Assembly (NCBI RefSeq): GCF_900167345.1
Contig: NZ_FUXB01000002.1
Coordinates: forward strand, 186,001 to 250,000
Source: Vibrio cincinnatiensis DSM 19608
Lineage (GTDB): Bacteria; Pseudomonadota; Gammaproteobacteria; Enterobacterales; Vibrionaceae
Direction of reading: 5' to 3'
Length of the DNA stretch: 64,000 bases
Shown: piece after piece, positions 34,887 to 45,885 of the stretch
Layout: each line of letters starts with the position of its first letter
Numbering within the stretch: position 1 is the stretch's first letter
The notes under the pieces: model-generated
Seen by the model: the letters and a program-made list of their open reading frames with translations, nothing else
The model's database searches: none
What the model was told of the DNA's origin: nothing
Position numbers and translations under genes: made by a program

Positions 34887-36350
34887 ATGATGAAGCGAGA
34901 ACAATGGGGGTCCCGAGCAGGGTTTATATTAGCTGCGGTCGGTTCGGCGATTGGATTAGGGAATATCTGGCGTTTCCCCTATATGGCCTATGAAAACGGA
35001 GGCGGTGCATTTTTCATCCCTTACTTATTTGCTATGTTAACGGCAGGGATCCCTTTTATGATCCTCGAATTTAGTATGGGACAAAAAAATCGCGGCTCAG
35101 CACCCACAACCTTAGCGAAGATTCATTCGAAATTTGAATGGCTTGGTTGGTTTCAAGTGGGTATCGCAGCGGTTATTGGCGTCTACTATGTGGCCGTCAT
35201 TGGTTGGGCCATTTCTTATTTTGGTATGTCTTTCACACAAAGTTGGGGGGCTGACACCAATACGTTCTTCTTTAGTGAATACCTCAATCTTGGTGATAAC
35301 TCTCCAACACAGCTTGGCTCTATTCAATGGAAGATAGCCCTTGCAATGGCCATCGCTTGGGCGATTACTTATGCAGCGATTGTTGGTGGCGTTAAATCAG
35401 GGATCGAACGTGCATCGAGAATTATGATGCCTATCCTATTTATTATGGTTCTACTGCTGATTGCTCGGATGATTTTCTTACCAGGCGCATTAGATGGTGT
35501 GAACTATATGTTCGAGCCCGATTTCAGTAAAATCTGGGATGTAAAAGTATGGGCTGCCGCTTATGGGCAAATCTTCTTTACCCTAAGTATTGGTTTTGCC
35601 ATTATGCTGGCCTATTCAAGTTATCTTCCTGAAAAATCAGACATTACCAACAATGCGTTTATGACGGTACTGATTAACTGTGGGTTTTCTATCTTGGCTG
35701 GTATCATGATTTTCTCAGTATTGGGATACATGGCACAAGAGCAAGGAAAACCGCTAACAGAAGTGGTTTCTGCTGGGGTAGGATTAGCCTTCGTGACATT
35801 GCCTGCGGCCATTAATCTATTACCGATCCCTTATATTTTAGGCCCTCTGTTTTTCTTAGCACTGGTTGTCGCTGGCTTAAGCTCTCACATTTCTATTCTT
35901 GAAGCGGTAACCTCAGCGATTATTGACAAACTGGGCTGGAGCCGTAAAAAAGCGGCAAATATTGTCATTGGTTCAGGATTTGTGATTTCAATGGCTTTTG
36001 CAACCAATGGCGGCTTATTATTACTTGATTTAGTCGATCATTTTGCCAATAACGTGGGCATTATGACAAGCTGTCTCGTAGAGTTAATCTTAATGACATG
36101 GCTAATGAAAGTTTCGGATGCTCGTAAATACGTTAACTCTATTTCCGATTTTTCGGTGGGCATATGGTTTGATATCTGCCTACGTTTTGTTTCCCCTGTG
36201 GTTCTGGCAATTATCGTCGCCACCAAGCTCAGAGCACTATTCACGGAAGGCTATGGAGGTTACGACCTTACTCTAGGATGGGCAATGATCCTTCTCTTAC
36301 TCGTTATTGGCGTCATGATTAACTTAATCAATCGTAAGGAAGCATACTAA
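34887..36350 (+). CDS. Neurotransmitter:sodium symporter (NSS) family amino-acid transporter
   Basis: A 487-residue Na+-coupled transporter of the LeuT fold with about 12 membrane spans. The TM1 signature REQWGSRAGFILAAVGSAIG and GLGNIWRFPYMAYENGGGAF supplies the sodium and substrate sites. FFTLSIGFAIMLAYSSYLPE is the TM6 region. Two adjacent ATG codons (34887, 34890) follow AAGGAG; the second has the better spacing. A 32-residue MetS-like subunit gene overlaps its stop codon, an arrangement known for MetP/MetS methionine and alanine importers. The substrate is therefore probably a neutral amino acid, but this is not readable from sequence. The upstream 844 bases may hold its regulation. Confidence 0.92.
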   Translation: MMKREQWGSRAGFILAAVGSAIGLGNIWRFPYMAYENGGGAFFIPYLFAMLTAGIPFMILEFSMGQKNRGSAPTTLAKIHSKFEWLGWFQVGIAAVIGVYYVAVIGWAISYFGMSFTQSWGADTNTFFFSEYLNLGDNSPTQLGSIQWKIALAMAIAWAITYAAIVGGVKSGIERASRIMMPILFIMVLLLIARMIFLPGALDGVNYMFEPDFSKIWDVKVWAAAYGQIFFTLSIGFAIMLAYSSYLPEKSDITNNAFMTVLINCGFSILAGIMIFSVLGYMAQEQGKPLTEVVSAGVGLAFVTLPAAINLLPIPYILGPLFFLALVVAGLSSHISILEAVTSAIIDKLGWSRKKAANIVIGSGFVISMAFATNGGLLLLDLVDHFANNVGIMTSCLVELILMTWLMKVSDARKYVNSISDFSVGIWFDICLRFVSPVVLAIIVATKLRALFTEGYGGYDLTLGWAMILLLLVIGVMINLINRKEAY

Positions 36351-36448
36351 TGACAACAAGTGCAATTATCATGATGATCATCGGTCTAGGAATAACTTGG
36401 GGCGGTGCAATCATTTGTATTAAAAAAGCGATGGCAAAACAGGCATAA
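36350..36448 (+). CDS. MetS-like small subunit of the NSS transporter
   Basis: A 32-residue single-span peptide, MTTSAIIMMIIGLGITWGG followed by AIICIKKAMAKQA. Its ATG overlaps the transporter stop codon by one base (TAATG), so it is translated by coupling. Small basic-tailed membrane peptides of this kind (MetS family) are needed for activity of MetP-type NSS transporters. The terminator follows 15 bases later, closing a two-gene unit. Confidence 0.88.
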   Translation: MTTSAIIMMIIGLGITWGGAIICIKKAMAKQA

Positions 36449-36462
36449 TCGTCGTTTTTATC

Positions 36463-36501
36463 AAAAAAAGTCAGCCATTATCTTATGGCTGACTTTTTTA
36501 A
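36463..36501. terminator. Bidirectional terminator after metS-like gene
   Basis: A 9-base-pair perfect stem (36470-36478 with 36485-36493), loop of 6, with seven A before and six T after. It ends the transporter unit on the plus strand and the small outer-membrane protein gene on the minus strand. Confidence 0.9.
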
Positions 36502-36902
36502 AACCGATAGATTGCCCCCACTGCGCCGCCAAGTTGTAACTCCGTGCCAGAATACATATTTAATTCCGGATGTACTTGCCCATAAAGATTAAAATTGGCA
36601 TTTACTGGCCAATCAATACCAAGCGGTACACGTACCCCAAAATCATCATCCCATTCAGCCCACACCCCAACGCCAACATACCAATCAAAGGGAATATCTG
36701 CCCGATCAAAGCTTCCTCGCTTTGCAAGATAATCAAATGCCGCACCATCATTTCCGACAATAAATCGATATTGATCATTGGCTTCTAGCACGACACTAAG
36801 TTGCTGATCCATCGCCATCCCGGCTTTAACATTGAGCTCCGATTGAGCATAAGCATAACCGGAAATACCGAGTATCAATGTAACTATCCCTACTTTCTTC
36901 AT
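36498..36902 (-). CDS. Small predicted outer-membrane or periplasmic protein
   Basis: A 134-residue protein with signal peptide MKKVGIVTLILGISGYAYA (cleavage before QSELN). The mature part alternates polar and hydrophobic residues with aromatic ends (DWYVGVGVWAEWDDDFGVRVPLG, VGAIYRF), ending in the Y-R-F that favours insertion by the BAM complex. It may form a small beta-barrel or a barrel-like fold. I do not recognise a named family. The stop codon lies in the edge of the bidirectional terminator. ATG 36902 has AGGAT upstream; a TTG one codon earlier is ignored. Confidence 0.7.
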   Translation of the reverse strand: MKKVGIVTLILGISGYAYAQSELNVKAGMAMDQQLSVVLEANDQYRFIVGNDGAAFDYLAKRGSFDRADIPFDWYVGVGVWAEWDDDFGVRVPLGIDWPVNANFNLYGQVHPELNMYSGTELQLGGAVGAIYRF

Positions 36903-37141
36903 CAATTCTTATCCTATCTTACAATGGCTATGTACAGGCACATCATATTAGTCACACAAATATTGCACCTAGTAAAGAATACCAGCACTTTATCGAAAGA
37001 CTTTAAAAACGATGTCAATACCGGGTAAAGGAAAGCCAAATCTCATGTAGGTTTTACATTGAGTAAAGCCCCTTCACCACCAAGCAAAGTGTTTACATTC
37101 CCTAAAAGAAGTGAAATGAACATAATAAAACTAGAGGTATA

Positions 37142-37165
37142 TAAAAAGGAGGCCGAAGCCTCCTT
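37142..37165 (-). terminator. Terminator of ptsG
   Basis: On the minus strand an 8-base-pair stem (37158-37165 with 37146-37153) with a TTCG tetraloop is followed by a T-rich run. It lies 27 bases after the ptsG stop. Confidence 0.88.
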
Positions 37166-37191
37166 ATTTATAGGGGAAAGAAAAGTAAGAA

Positions 37192-39066
<1,875 letters not shown>

Positions 39067-39834
39067 CTATCGCAAAAAAAGATCTTGGAAATTTTTACTG
39101 GTTTTTTCAGCAACCTCATGTAGTGCAACTCCTTTCAACTGGGCGATATAAGCTGCCACCTCAACCACATAGGCGGGTTGATTCTCTTTTCCCCGATGCG
39201 GTACGGGCGCTAAATATGGAGAATCCGTTTCAATCAGCAGCCGATCAAGAGGTAACTGTTTAACCACTTCTTTCAGTTCCGTTGCTTGACGAAAGGTTAC
39301 AATTCCAGAAATTGAGATATAAAAACCCAACTCCATAGCCGCTTCAGCAAAAGGGAGATCTTCAGTAAAACAGTGAATTACCCCACCACATCGCTCAGCA
39401 CGCTCCTGCCTAAGTATAGACAAGGTATCTGATCGTGCATGCCGTGTGTGGATGATTAAAGGCTTATTAAGTTCTACCGCAACCTCAATATGCTGAGAAA
39501 ATCTCAATTTCTGTAAATCTGCCGTTTCTGGCTGATAGTGGTAATCCAACCCGGTTTCCCCAATAGCCACCACTTTTGAATGATTAGCATAGCTACGAAA
39601 ACGGTCGAGTTCAAAATCACTCAGTACATCAAGAGGATGAACGCCACAAGACGCATAGACTTGCTCATAGGGTTCAATCATTTCTAACATAGAAGGAAAA
39701 GAATCTAGGGTGACACCAACCGAGAGAAACTGCTTAACCTTTGCTTGCTCAGCTTTAGCAATCACATCATCGATGCTTTCATGGCACTCTTGATAATTGA
39801 GTTTATCGAGATGGCAGTGTGAATCTACAAACAT
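39067..39834 (-). CDS. ycfH: TatD-family metal-dependent hydrolase
   Basis: A 255-residue TIM-barrel deoxyribonuclease-like hydrolase. The metal ligands are H6 and H8 (DSHCHLD), E93 (GETGLDYHY), H129 (PLIIHTRHA), H154 (GVIHCFTE) and D204 (IETDSPYLAP), all intact. E. coli YcfH acts as a 3'-5' exonuclease or D-aminoacyl-tRNA-related hydrolase in different reports, so the substrate is open. Its ATG overlaps the end of holB by 10 bases and uses GAGG within holB as ribosome site. It is the last gene of the tmk-holB-ycfH tail. Confidence 0.94.
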   Translation of the reverse strand: MFVDSHCHLDKLNYQECHESIDDVIAKAEQAKVKQFLSVGVTLDSFPSMLEMIEPYEQVYASCGVHPLDVLSDFELDRFRSYANHSKVVAIGETGLDYHYQPETADLQKLRFSQHIEVAVELNKPLIIHTRHARSDTLSILRQERAERCGGVIHCFTEDLPFAEAAMELGFYISISGIVTFRQATELKEVVKQLPLDRLLIETDSPYLAPVPHRGKENQPAYVVEVAAYIAQLKGVALHEVAEKTSKNFQDLFLR

Positions 39835-40790
39835 GAATCCTCATTAAATTTTAATAGCCAATCGGTGATTAACAACTCAGCATTCAAGCCACTAAATAAA
39901 CGTAGCTGTTCTATCAGCTTAACCAAGCTCTCTGCCTGTTGCTGTAAAAGTGCCAAAGAAATCGTAGTGGAAACGCTCTGACTGCCCGGTGTGAAATAAG
40001 AATCCATGATTCCAAAAGTGACTTTTTGGGCATCGGTTAGTAAAAACCAGATCCACTTTAAATACGTTAATGGTTTAGCACTAAGCCATTGACTACAAGC
40101 AAGTAAAGACGATAGATCGCCTTGTAAGGCTGATAAAAATAGCGTTTCAATCTCGAGGTAATGCTTAATATCACCAGACGCCATTGCCTCTTTCGTCACC
40201 AATGGGGAATGACTACAGATATGGGCAGCATAATCAGGGATGGGATCTCGACATTCCAATGCTAACCACTCATTTACCACTTGGGGTGTTGGCTCCGGAA
40301 CTACAATCTTCTGACATCGGCTGACTATCGTAGAAAGCAACTGGTTTATGTTCACTGTCAATAAAACAAAAATACATTTTTCCGCAGGTTCTTCGAGCGT
40401 TTTTAATAATGCGTTTGCCGCTGATTCATTCATCGCTTCTGCAGGCTCAATGACAATTAGCCGAAATCCAGATAACTGAGAAGACTCCTGCGCTAAACGG
40501 TTTGCATAACGAATTTGATCAACGGTAATATTTTTTCCTGCTTTCTCTGGGCGAATAAGATGGTAATCAGGATGGCTTTCGGAGCGCATCAGTTCACACC
40601 CATGACAAAAGCCACAAGGTTCACTCGAGTCATGGGTGCACATTAAAGCTTGAGCAAATCGCTCAACCAGTTGAAAACTACCACATCCCTCAGGAGCAGA
40701 GATCAACGTTGCAGAGGCAAAACGAGCATGATCGAGCTGCGTTTTCCAGCCTATCCAAGCGGGCGTTAACCAAGGATAAAGTGAATTCAT
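39825..40790 (-). CDS. holB: DNA polymerase III subunit delta'
   Basis: Clamp-loader subunit. Of 321 residues, the AAA+ core has a degenerate Walker A (SAPEGCGSFQL, as in other delta' proteins that do not hydrolyse ATP) and a zinc module of four cysteines (C-x8-CGFCHGC). It also has the SRC motif in STIVSRCQ that completes the neighbouring ATP site. The frame is open nine codons further up, but ATG 40790 overlaps the tmk stop (TAATG) and gives [12 protein letters not shown], the family start. It follows tmk as in E. coli. Confidence 0.95.
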   Translation of the reverse strand: MNSLYPWLTPAWIGWKTQLDHARFASATLISAPEGCGSFQLVERFAQALMCTHDSSEPCGFCHGCELMRSESHPDYHLIRPEKAGKNITVDQIRYANRLAQESSQLSGFRLIVIEPAEAMNESAANALLKTLEEPAEKCIFVLLTVNINQLLSTIVSRCQKIVVPEPTPQVVNEWLALECRDPIPDYAAHICSHSPLVTKEAMASGDIKHYLEIETLFLSALQGDLSSLLACSQWLSAKPLTYLKWIWFLLTDAQKVTFGIMDSYFTPGSQSVSTTISLALLQQQAESLVKLIEQLRLFSGLNAELLITDWLLKFNEDSCL

Positions 40791-41428
40791 TACTGACCTT
40801 GACACGTTATTAGCCACTGATTGAGAGATCGTTGAATATCATGACTCACGGCTTCAAGTGGCTGCTGAGCATTAATAATAACTATCGACTCATCACTATT
40901 GGCTAATTCTAGATAGCGCGCTCTCGTGCGTTCAAAAAAGCTGATGTCCATTTTTTCAATCCGATCAAGCTCTCCTCGTCCACGAGCGCGCTCGAGTCCA
41001 ACCTTAGGGTCGATATCTAAATATAGAGTAAAATCTGGGCCGAAGTCAGCTAAAGCAATCTGCTTAAGCTGAGACATCGTTTGATGATCAATTTGTCTTC
41101 CACCACCTTGGTATGCCTGAGAAGAGAGATCATGTCGGTCACCGACCACCCAGTGCCCACTTTCTAAAGCGGGTTTAATGACATTTTCAACTAATTGAAC
41201 CCGCGCCGCATACATGAGCAAAACTTCGGTAATATCATGAAGCACTTCATTTGAATGATCTTCTTTCACTAAGGCACGCATCTTTTCGGCTAGCACCGTT
41301 CCTCCTGGTTCACGCGTTTGAGTGACCAGTGAAATACCGTGTTCATGCAATGTATTAATGACAACTTGAATAGCGGTACTTTTCCCCGCCCCTTCAAGCC
41401 CTTCTACTACGATAAATTTTGTTTTCAT
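40790..41428 (-). CDS. tmk: Thymidylate kinase
   Basis: Phosphorylates dTMP to dTDP. The 212 residues show the P-loop GLEGAGKST (10-18), the substrate loop [14 protein letters not shown], the DR(Y/H) segment [18 protein letters not shown], and the LID region [12 protein letters not shown], which carries the arginines typical of the E. coli type. Its ATG overlaps the mltG stop in an ATGA, and its stop is shared with the holB start. Confidence 0.96.
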   Translation of the reverse strand: MKTKFIVVEGLEGAGKSTAIQVVINTLHEHGISLVTQTREPGGTVLAEKMRALVKEDHSNEVLHDITEVLLMYAARVQLVENVIKPALESGHWVVGDRHDLSSQAYQGGGRQIDHQTMSQLKQIALADFGPDFTLYLDIDPKVGLERARGRGELDRIEKMDISFFERTRARYLELANSDESIVIINAQQPLEAVSHDIQRSLNQWLITCQGQ

Positions 41429-42441
41429 TGTTGGTTTCTAAGCTGTCTTAAATAGGCGCGTACTGCGCGATTGTGTTCAGTCAATGTCTTAGAAAAGACA
41501 TGATCCCCCCGTCCACTTGCCACAAAATACAGATAATCACTTTGCTCTGGATTGATCGCAGCATAAATAGAGGCTTCACCCGCCATCGCAATAGGAGTTG
41601 GAGGTAAGCCATTGATAACATAAGTATTATATGGGGTTGCTTCCCGTAGATCGGCCTTACGAATACGCCCGTCATACCGTTCTCCCATCCCATAAATCAC
41701 GGTAGGATCCGTTTGTAAACGCATACGCTTATTGAGCCGATTGATAAAAACTGAAGCGACGCGCTTTCTTTCTGAATCAATCGCCGTCTCTTTCTCAATA
41801 ATTGAAGCCAAAATCAACACTTCATAAGGAGAAGCCAATGGTAAATCAGGTTGACGCTGATCCCACGCCTTAGTGAGTGTTTGTTGGAGTTTACGATGAG
41901 CACGTTTCAGAATGTCGACATCGAGTTCACCTTTGGTAAAATGATACGTTTCGGCAAGAAATAACCCTTCCAACTTCTGATTATCAACCCCTATTTTTTG
42001 AGCGATTTCAGACTCAGAAAGTGTATTGATGGTTTGGCGTAACTCTGGAGTACTGGCTAAAATTTCACGCCAATCATTAAAACGACTGCCTTCGACAAAA
42101 GTGATTGAAAACTGAAATTCTCGGCCGGAAATAAAAAGAGCGAGCGCTTTTTTCAATGACATCCCCGGAGTAAGTTGGTAAGTACCAGCTTTTACTTGTG
42201 TCAGTTCAGGATGTAAACGGCGAAGCAATTTTGTAGCGAAATGTTCTTGAATATAACCATTATTGACGAGTAAAGATAAAGTTCCATTTAAACTCGCTCC
42301 ACTTTGAATAGTGATCAGTTGCGATTCATGGATAGATAAGTTTTGATCTAGATAATTATCCACCTGCTTGACTATATAGACGTAGCAGGAAAGCGTGAAT
42401 AGTAACAGTATAAGTAGTATGGCCAATAACTTTTTAATCAC
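41425..42441 (-). CDS. mltG: Endolytic murein transglycosylase
   Basis: Inner-membrane enzyme that cuts nascent peptidoglycan strands and sets glycan length. The 338 residues have one N-terminal membrane anchor ([20 protein letters not shown]), a LysM-like subdomain ([20 protein letters not shown]), and the YceG catalytic domain with E218 in ASIIEKETA, the same number as in E. coli. [18 protein letters not shown] is the signature segment. The start is GTG and overlaps the pabC stop (GTGA). Confidence 0.95.
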   Translation of the reverse strand: MIKKLLAILLILLLFTLSCYVYIVKQVDNYLDQNLSIHESQLITIQSGASLNGTLSLLVNNGYIQEHFATKLLRRLHPELTQVKAGTYQLTPGMSLKKALALFISGREFQFSITFVEGSRFNDWREILASTPELRQTINTLSESEIAQKIGVDNQKLEGLFLAETYHFTKGELDVDILKRAHRKLQQTLTKAWDQRQPDLPLASPYEVLILASIIEKETAIDSERKRVASVFINRLNKRMRLQTDPTVIYGMGERYDGRIRKADLREATPYNTYVINGLPPTPIAMAGEASIYAAINPEQSDYLYFVASGRGDHVFSKTLTEHNRAVRAYLRQLRNQQ

Positions 42442-43241
42442 GAATCAAATATCTCCTGAAAAAACCGCGCATAAGTACCAATAGTATAAGATTGAGAGGC
42501 AATATTGATGATAGGGGCCACTTCTAACAATGCGTTAGAAATAAACACTTCATCTGCCTGATAAAGCAGCTCAAGGGGAAAATTCCCGACATTTACCGTT
42601 AAACCCAACGTACTAGCCGATTGTAAAATAATACGCCGAGCAACACCTTCAACCCCTGCATTCTGTAAATTGGGAGTATATAAGGTATTGCCTTTTACCC
42701 AAAAGAGATTCGCCATTGTTGTTTCTACAACACAATCATGAAGATCAAGACAAACTCCATCAGGGTAGCCAACCCGATCCATTTCACCTTTGAGCAAAAT
42801 TTGTTCTAAACGGTTATTGTGTTTATGTCCGGCAAGTAGTGGATTAATACCAAGCTTTTGGGTACACACTCCAAGCGACAAACCAGATATTCGCCATTGT
42901 CTATAGTGTTCAGGGTATTCAAAGGGATGAAGCGTCACATTCGCTTGAAGATGTTGAGTTGGACTATACCCTCGCCCACCGCAACCTCGACTCACATGCA
43001 GTTTCACTCCAGCTTTATCGTCTTGTGCAATGATATCCTTTAGCGCATCGTAGATCGGTTTCCAATCCGGAGGAATAATCCCTAGGTGTTCAAGGCAAGC
43101 CTCCATCCGTTCACGATGATAGTGCCAGTGTTGAATATGACCATATTTAGTAAGGATCGTTGTAAAACAACCATCACCATATTGAAAAGAACGATCAGCA
43201 ATACTGACTGAATCCACGACCTGTCCATTATGCCAATACAT
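42438..43241 (-). CDS. pabC: Aminodeoxychorismate lyase
   Basis: Fold-type IV PLP enzyme giving p-aminobenzoate and pyruvate for folate synthesis. From ATG 43241 (MYWHNGQVVDSVSIADRSFQYGDGCFTT) it has 267 residues, near the E. coli 269. The PLP lysine is K140 in LLAGHKHNNRLEQ, and the cofactor-phosphate segment is CVVETTMANLFWV. The frame runs 20 codons further up through a hairpin and is rejected; AGGGAA precedes the chosen start. The terminator-like hairpin before it may lower its expression relative to fabF. Confidence 0.95.
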   Translation of the reverse strand: MYWHNGQVVDSVSIADRSFQYGDGCFTTILTKYGHIQHWHYHRERMEACLEHLGIIPPDWKPIYDALKDIIAQDDKAGVKLHVSRGCGGRGYSPTQHLQANVTLHPFEYPEHYRQWRISGLSLGVCTQKLGINPLLAGHKHNNRLEQILLKGEMDRVGYPDGVCLDLHDCVVETTMANLFWVKGNTLYTPNLQNAGVEGVARRIILQSASTLGLTVNVGNFPLELLYQADEVFISNALLEVAPIINIASQSYTIGTYARFFQEIFDS

Positions 43242-43252
43242 ATTCGATTCCC

Positions 43253-43293
43253 TGAAAAAAACAAACGGCCTAATGCTAAGCACTAAGCCGTTG
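43253..43293 (-). terminator. Hairpin with U-tract between fabF and pabC
   Basis: On the minus strand the outer stem AACGGC/GCCGTT (43287-43292 with 43264-43269) is extended by an imperfect inner stem and followed by TTGTTTTTTTC. It lies 27 bases after the fabF stop and just before the pabC ribosome site, so it is an intra-operon attenuator or the end of the fab transcript. Confidence 0.7.
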
Positions 43294-43319
43294 AAACACA
43301 AGCCATGTTAATGACAGAA

Positions 43320-44564
43320 TTAAATGCGTTTAAAAATCAGTGACCCGTTGGTGCCACCAAAACCAAACGAATTACAGATCGCATATTCCATATCAGATAC
43401 GGTACGTGCGGTATGAGGTACTAAGTCTATCTCTAATCCTTCTTCTGGATTATCAAGGTTAATCGTCGGTGGAACGATCTGATCAACCAAAGACATAATA
43501 GTAATAATCGCTTCAACAGATCCCGCAGCCCCCAATAGGTGACCAGTCATAGATTTGGTTGAAGAAACGAGCACTTGCTTAGCCCCTTCTTCGCCCAATG
43601 CTCGCTTGATACCTTTGATTTCTGCAACATCACCAGCAGGAGTTGAGGTTCCATGGGCATTAACATAACCAATTTGTGTACCTGTAACTCCAGCATCACG
43701 CATAGCTGCTTCCATCGCCAAAGCGCCACCTGAACCGTCTTCGCTTGGAGAGGTCATGTGATAGGCATCGCCTGACATACCAAAACCAACCACTTCAGCA
43801 TAAATCTTAGCGCCACGAGCTTTTGCTTGCTCATACTCTTCAAGTACGATCACACCAGCCCCGTCACCTAAAACAAAACCATCACGATCTTTGTCCCAAG
43901 GGCGTGAAGCCTTTTGGGGAGCATCGTTACGAGTTGATAACGCTTTTGCCGCACCGAAACCTGCCATACCAAGAGGCGTTGAGGCTTTCTCGGAACCACC
44001 GGCAACCATAGCATCCGCATCGCCATAAGCGATCATGCGCGCTGCATGGCCAATATTATGCAATCCAGTGGTGCAAGCCGTAGAAATGGCAATATTGGGA
44101 CCACGTAAACCACGCATGATAGAAAGGTTACCCGCCACCATATTCACGATGGTTGATGGAACAAAAAATGGGCTGACTTTACGTGGGCCTTTCTCAATTA
44201 AAGCTTGATGACCCGATTCGATCAGGTCCAGACCACCGATACCAGAACCGATAGCCACACCGATGCGGTGAGCATTTTCTGGAGTGATTTCTAAACCTGA
44301 ATCGTCTAATGCTTGAATACCCGTAGCAATACCATATTGGATGAAGAGATCCATTTTACGGGCATCTTTCTTAGACATGTACTCTTCGCAGTTAAAACCT
44401 TTAACTAAACCTGCGAAACGAGTTGAGAAATTTGTAGTATCAAAGTGCTCAATATTAACAATACCACTTTGACCAGCTAGCAGGGCTTTCCAAGAAGATT
44501 CTACTGTGTTGCCCACTGGTGACAACATACCCATGCCAGTGACAACGACACGACGCTTGGACAC
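43320..44564 (-). CDS. fabF: 3-Oxoacyl-[ACP] synthase II
   Basis: Condensing enzyme of fatty-acid elongation, important for cis-vaccenate at low temperature. The 414 residues carry the Cys-His-His triad: C164 ([11 protein letters not shown]), H304 ([12 protein letters not shown]) and H342 ([10 protein letters not shown]). The gatekeeper region and the C-terminal [14 protein letters not shown] are intact. The length equals that of other FabF proteins. It is separated from acpP by a strong terminator hairpin, so it is expressed at a lower level than the carrier protein. Confidence 0.97.
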   Translation of the reverse strand: MSKRRVVVTGMGMLSPVGNTVESSWKALLAGQSGIVNIEHFDTTNFSTRFAGLVKGFNCEEYMSKKDARKMDLFIQYGIATGIQALDDSGLEITPENAHRIGVAIGSGIGGLDLIESGHQALIEKGPRKVSPFFVPSTIVNMVAGNLSIMRGLRGPNIAISTACTTGLHNIGHAARMIAYGDADAMVAGGSEKASTPLGMAGFGAAKALSTRNDAPQKASRPWDKDRDGFVLGDGAGVIVLEEYEQAKARGAKIYAEVVGFGMSGDAYHMTSPSEDGSGGALAMEAAMRDAGVTGTQIGYVNAHGTSTPAGDVAEIKGIKRALGEEGAKQVLVSSTKSMTGHLLGAAGSVEAIITIMSLVDQIVPPTINLDNPEEGLEIDLVPHTARTVSDMEYAICNSFGFGGTNGSLIFKRI

Positions 44565-44613
44565 GATCTTATTCTCCGGAATTGAAAAATTCTATGAGAG
44601 GATATAGAAGAAT

Positions 44614-44645
44614 GAGAAAAACTCAGGCGGCCAGAGGGCCGCCTG
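44614..44645 (-). terminator. Terminator between acpP and fabF
   Basis: On the minus strand a 9-base-pair GC-rich perfect stem (44637-44645 with 44624-44632), loop of 4, is followed by AGTTTTTC. It begins 9 bases after the acpP stop. Partial readthrough would give abundant acpP message and less fabF. Confidence 0.85.
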
Positions 44646-44654
44646 GGGAGAACA

Positions 44655-44891
44655 TTACTGAGCGTTGCTGGTTACGTAATCGATCGCAGCTTGAACAGTA
44701 GTGATTTTCTCTGCTTCTTCATCAGGAATCTCAGTATCAAATTCCTCTTCTAGAGCCATAACTAGCTCAACAGTGTCTAGAGAATCTGCACCTAGATCTT
44801 CAACGAAAGAAGATTCATTTTTCACTTCTGCTTCGTCTACACCTAGCTGTTCAACGATGATTTTCTTTACGCGTTCTTCAATGTTGCTCAT
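44655..44891 (-). CDS. acpP: Acyl carrier protein
   Basis: The 78-residue, strongly acidic carrier of growing acyl chains. The phosphopantetheine site is S37 in [15 protein letters not shown], as in E. coli. The frame is open 24 codons further up, but [18 protein letters not shown] is the universal ACP start and AAGGA precedes it. A 233-base gap separates it from fabG and probably holds its own strong promoter. A terminator follows directly. Confidence 0.97.
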   Translation of the reverse strand: MSNIEERVKKIIVEQLGVDEAEVKNESSFVEDLGADSLDTVELVMALEEEFDTEIPDEEAEKITTVQAAIDYVTSNAQ

Positions 44892-45124
44892 GTTTTCTTT
44901 TCCTTTACAGATTTCGCCTAATGCGATGATTCCGTAGTTTATTCGAACTAGTGAAAGTTGCAAGAGGGACCTTGCTGGTCAAACCACAAATTTGCCGATT
45001 TTAACCGAAATTCACACCATTATTGATATAAATCATGCACAAATGTTGCGCAGATTAAACCTAACTGTTACGAGAAGTCGGTATAAGCTTACATTATTCC
45101 CCCAACTTCACCAAACAATCGGTA

Positions 45125-45871
45125 TTAAACCATGTACATCCCGCCATTGACATGCAATGTTTCACCGGTGATGTAACCCGCTTCAGATGACGCTAAAAAT
45201 GCGACGGCTGATGCGATTTCCCGAGGATCGCCTAAACGACCAGTAGGAACTTGTGCTAGTGTAGCAGCACGTTGCTCATCATTCAGCGCTTTTGTCATAT
45301 CCGTTTCAATAAAACCTGGCGCAACTGTGTTGACAGTCACACCGCGCGATGCAACCTCACGAGCCATTGACTTAGTAAAGCCAATAACACCCGCTTTTGC
45401 TGCCGCATAGTTTGTTTGCCCAGCATTGCCCATTGTACCAACTACCGAACCCACATTTATGATACGACCATGGCGTTTTTTCATCATGCCACGTAATACC
45501 GCTTTCGATAAGCGGAAAATTGAAGTGAGGTTGGTATCGAGAATATCCGTCCACTCTTCATCTTTCATTCGCATCAATAGATTATCACGGGTAATACCCG
45601 CATTATTCACTAAAATATCGATGCCACCAAACTGCTCAGTAATTGCTTTTAATACGGCTTCAATTGAACTGGTATCGGTGACATTTAAAGCAAACCCTTG
45701 ACCATTATCACCTAAATATGCACTGATAGCTTCAGCGCCACTTTCACTGGTCGCCGTACCGATAACCGTCGCACCGCGAGCCACTAACGTTTCTGCAATC
45801 GCTTTGCCTATGCCACGACTTGCGCCCGTAACCAAAGCGACTTTACCCTCAAGACTCATAAATTCAGCCAT
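45125..45871 (-). CDS. fabG: 3-Oxoacyl-[ACP] reductase
   Basis: NADPH-dependent SDR reducing beta-ketoacyl-ACP. It shows TGASRGIGKAIAETL, NNAG at DILVNNAGITRDN, and the catalytic S-Y-K in VGSVVGTMGNAGQTNYAAAKAG. The end YITGETLHVNGGMYMV is the family C-terminus. The ATG at 45871 (248 residues) has AGGGA upstream; an internal ATG at 45859 would give exactly the E. coli length of 244 but lacks a ribosome site. It follows fabD by 14 bases. Confidence 0.97.
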   Translation of the reverse strand: MAEFMSLEGKVALVTGASRGIGKAIAETLVARGATVIGTATSESGAEAISAYLGDNGQGFALNVTDTSSIEAVLKAITEQFGGIDILVNNAGITRDNLLMRMKDEEWTDILDTNLTSIFRLSKAVLRGMMKKRHGRIINVGSVVGTMGNAGQTNYAAAKAGVIGFTKSMAREVASRGVTVNTVAPGFIETDMTKALNDEQRAATLAQVPTGRLGDPREIASAVAFLASSEAGYITGETLHVNGGMYMV

Positions 45872-45885
45872 GTTTTTTCCCTACT

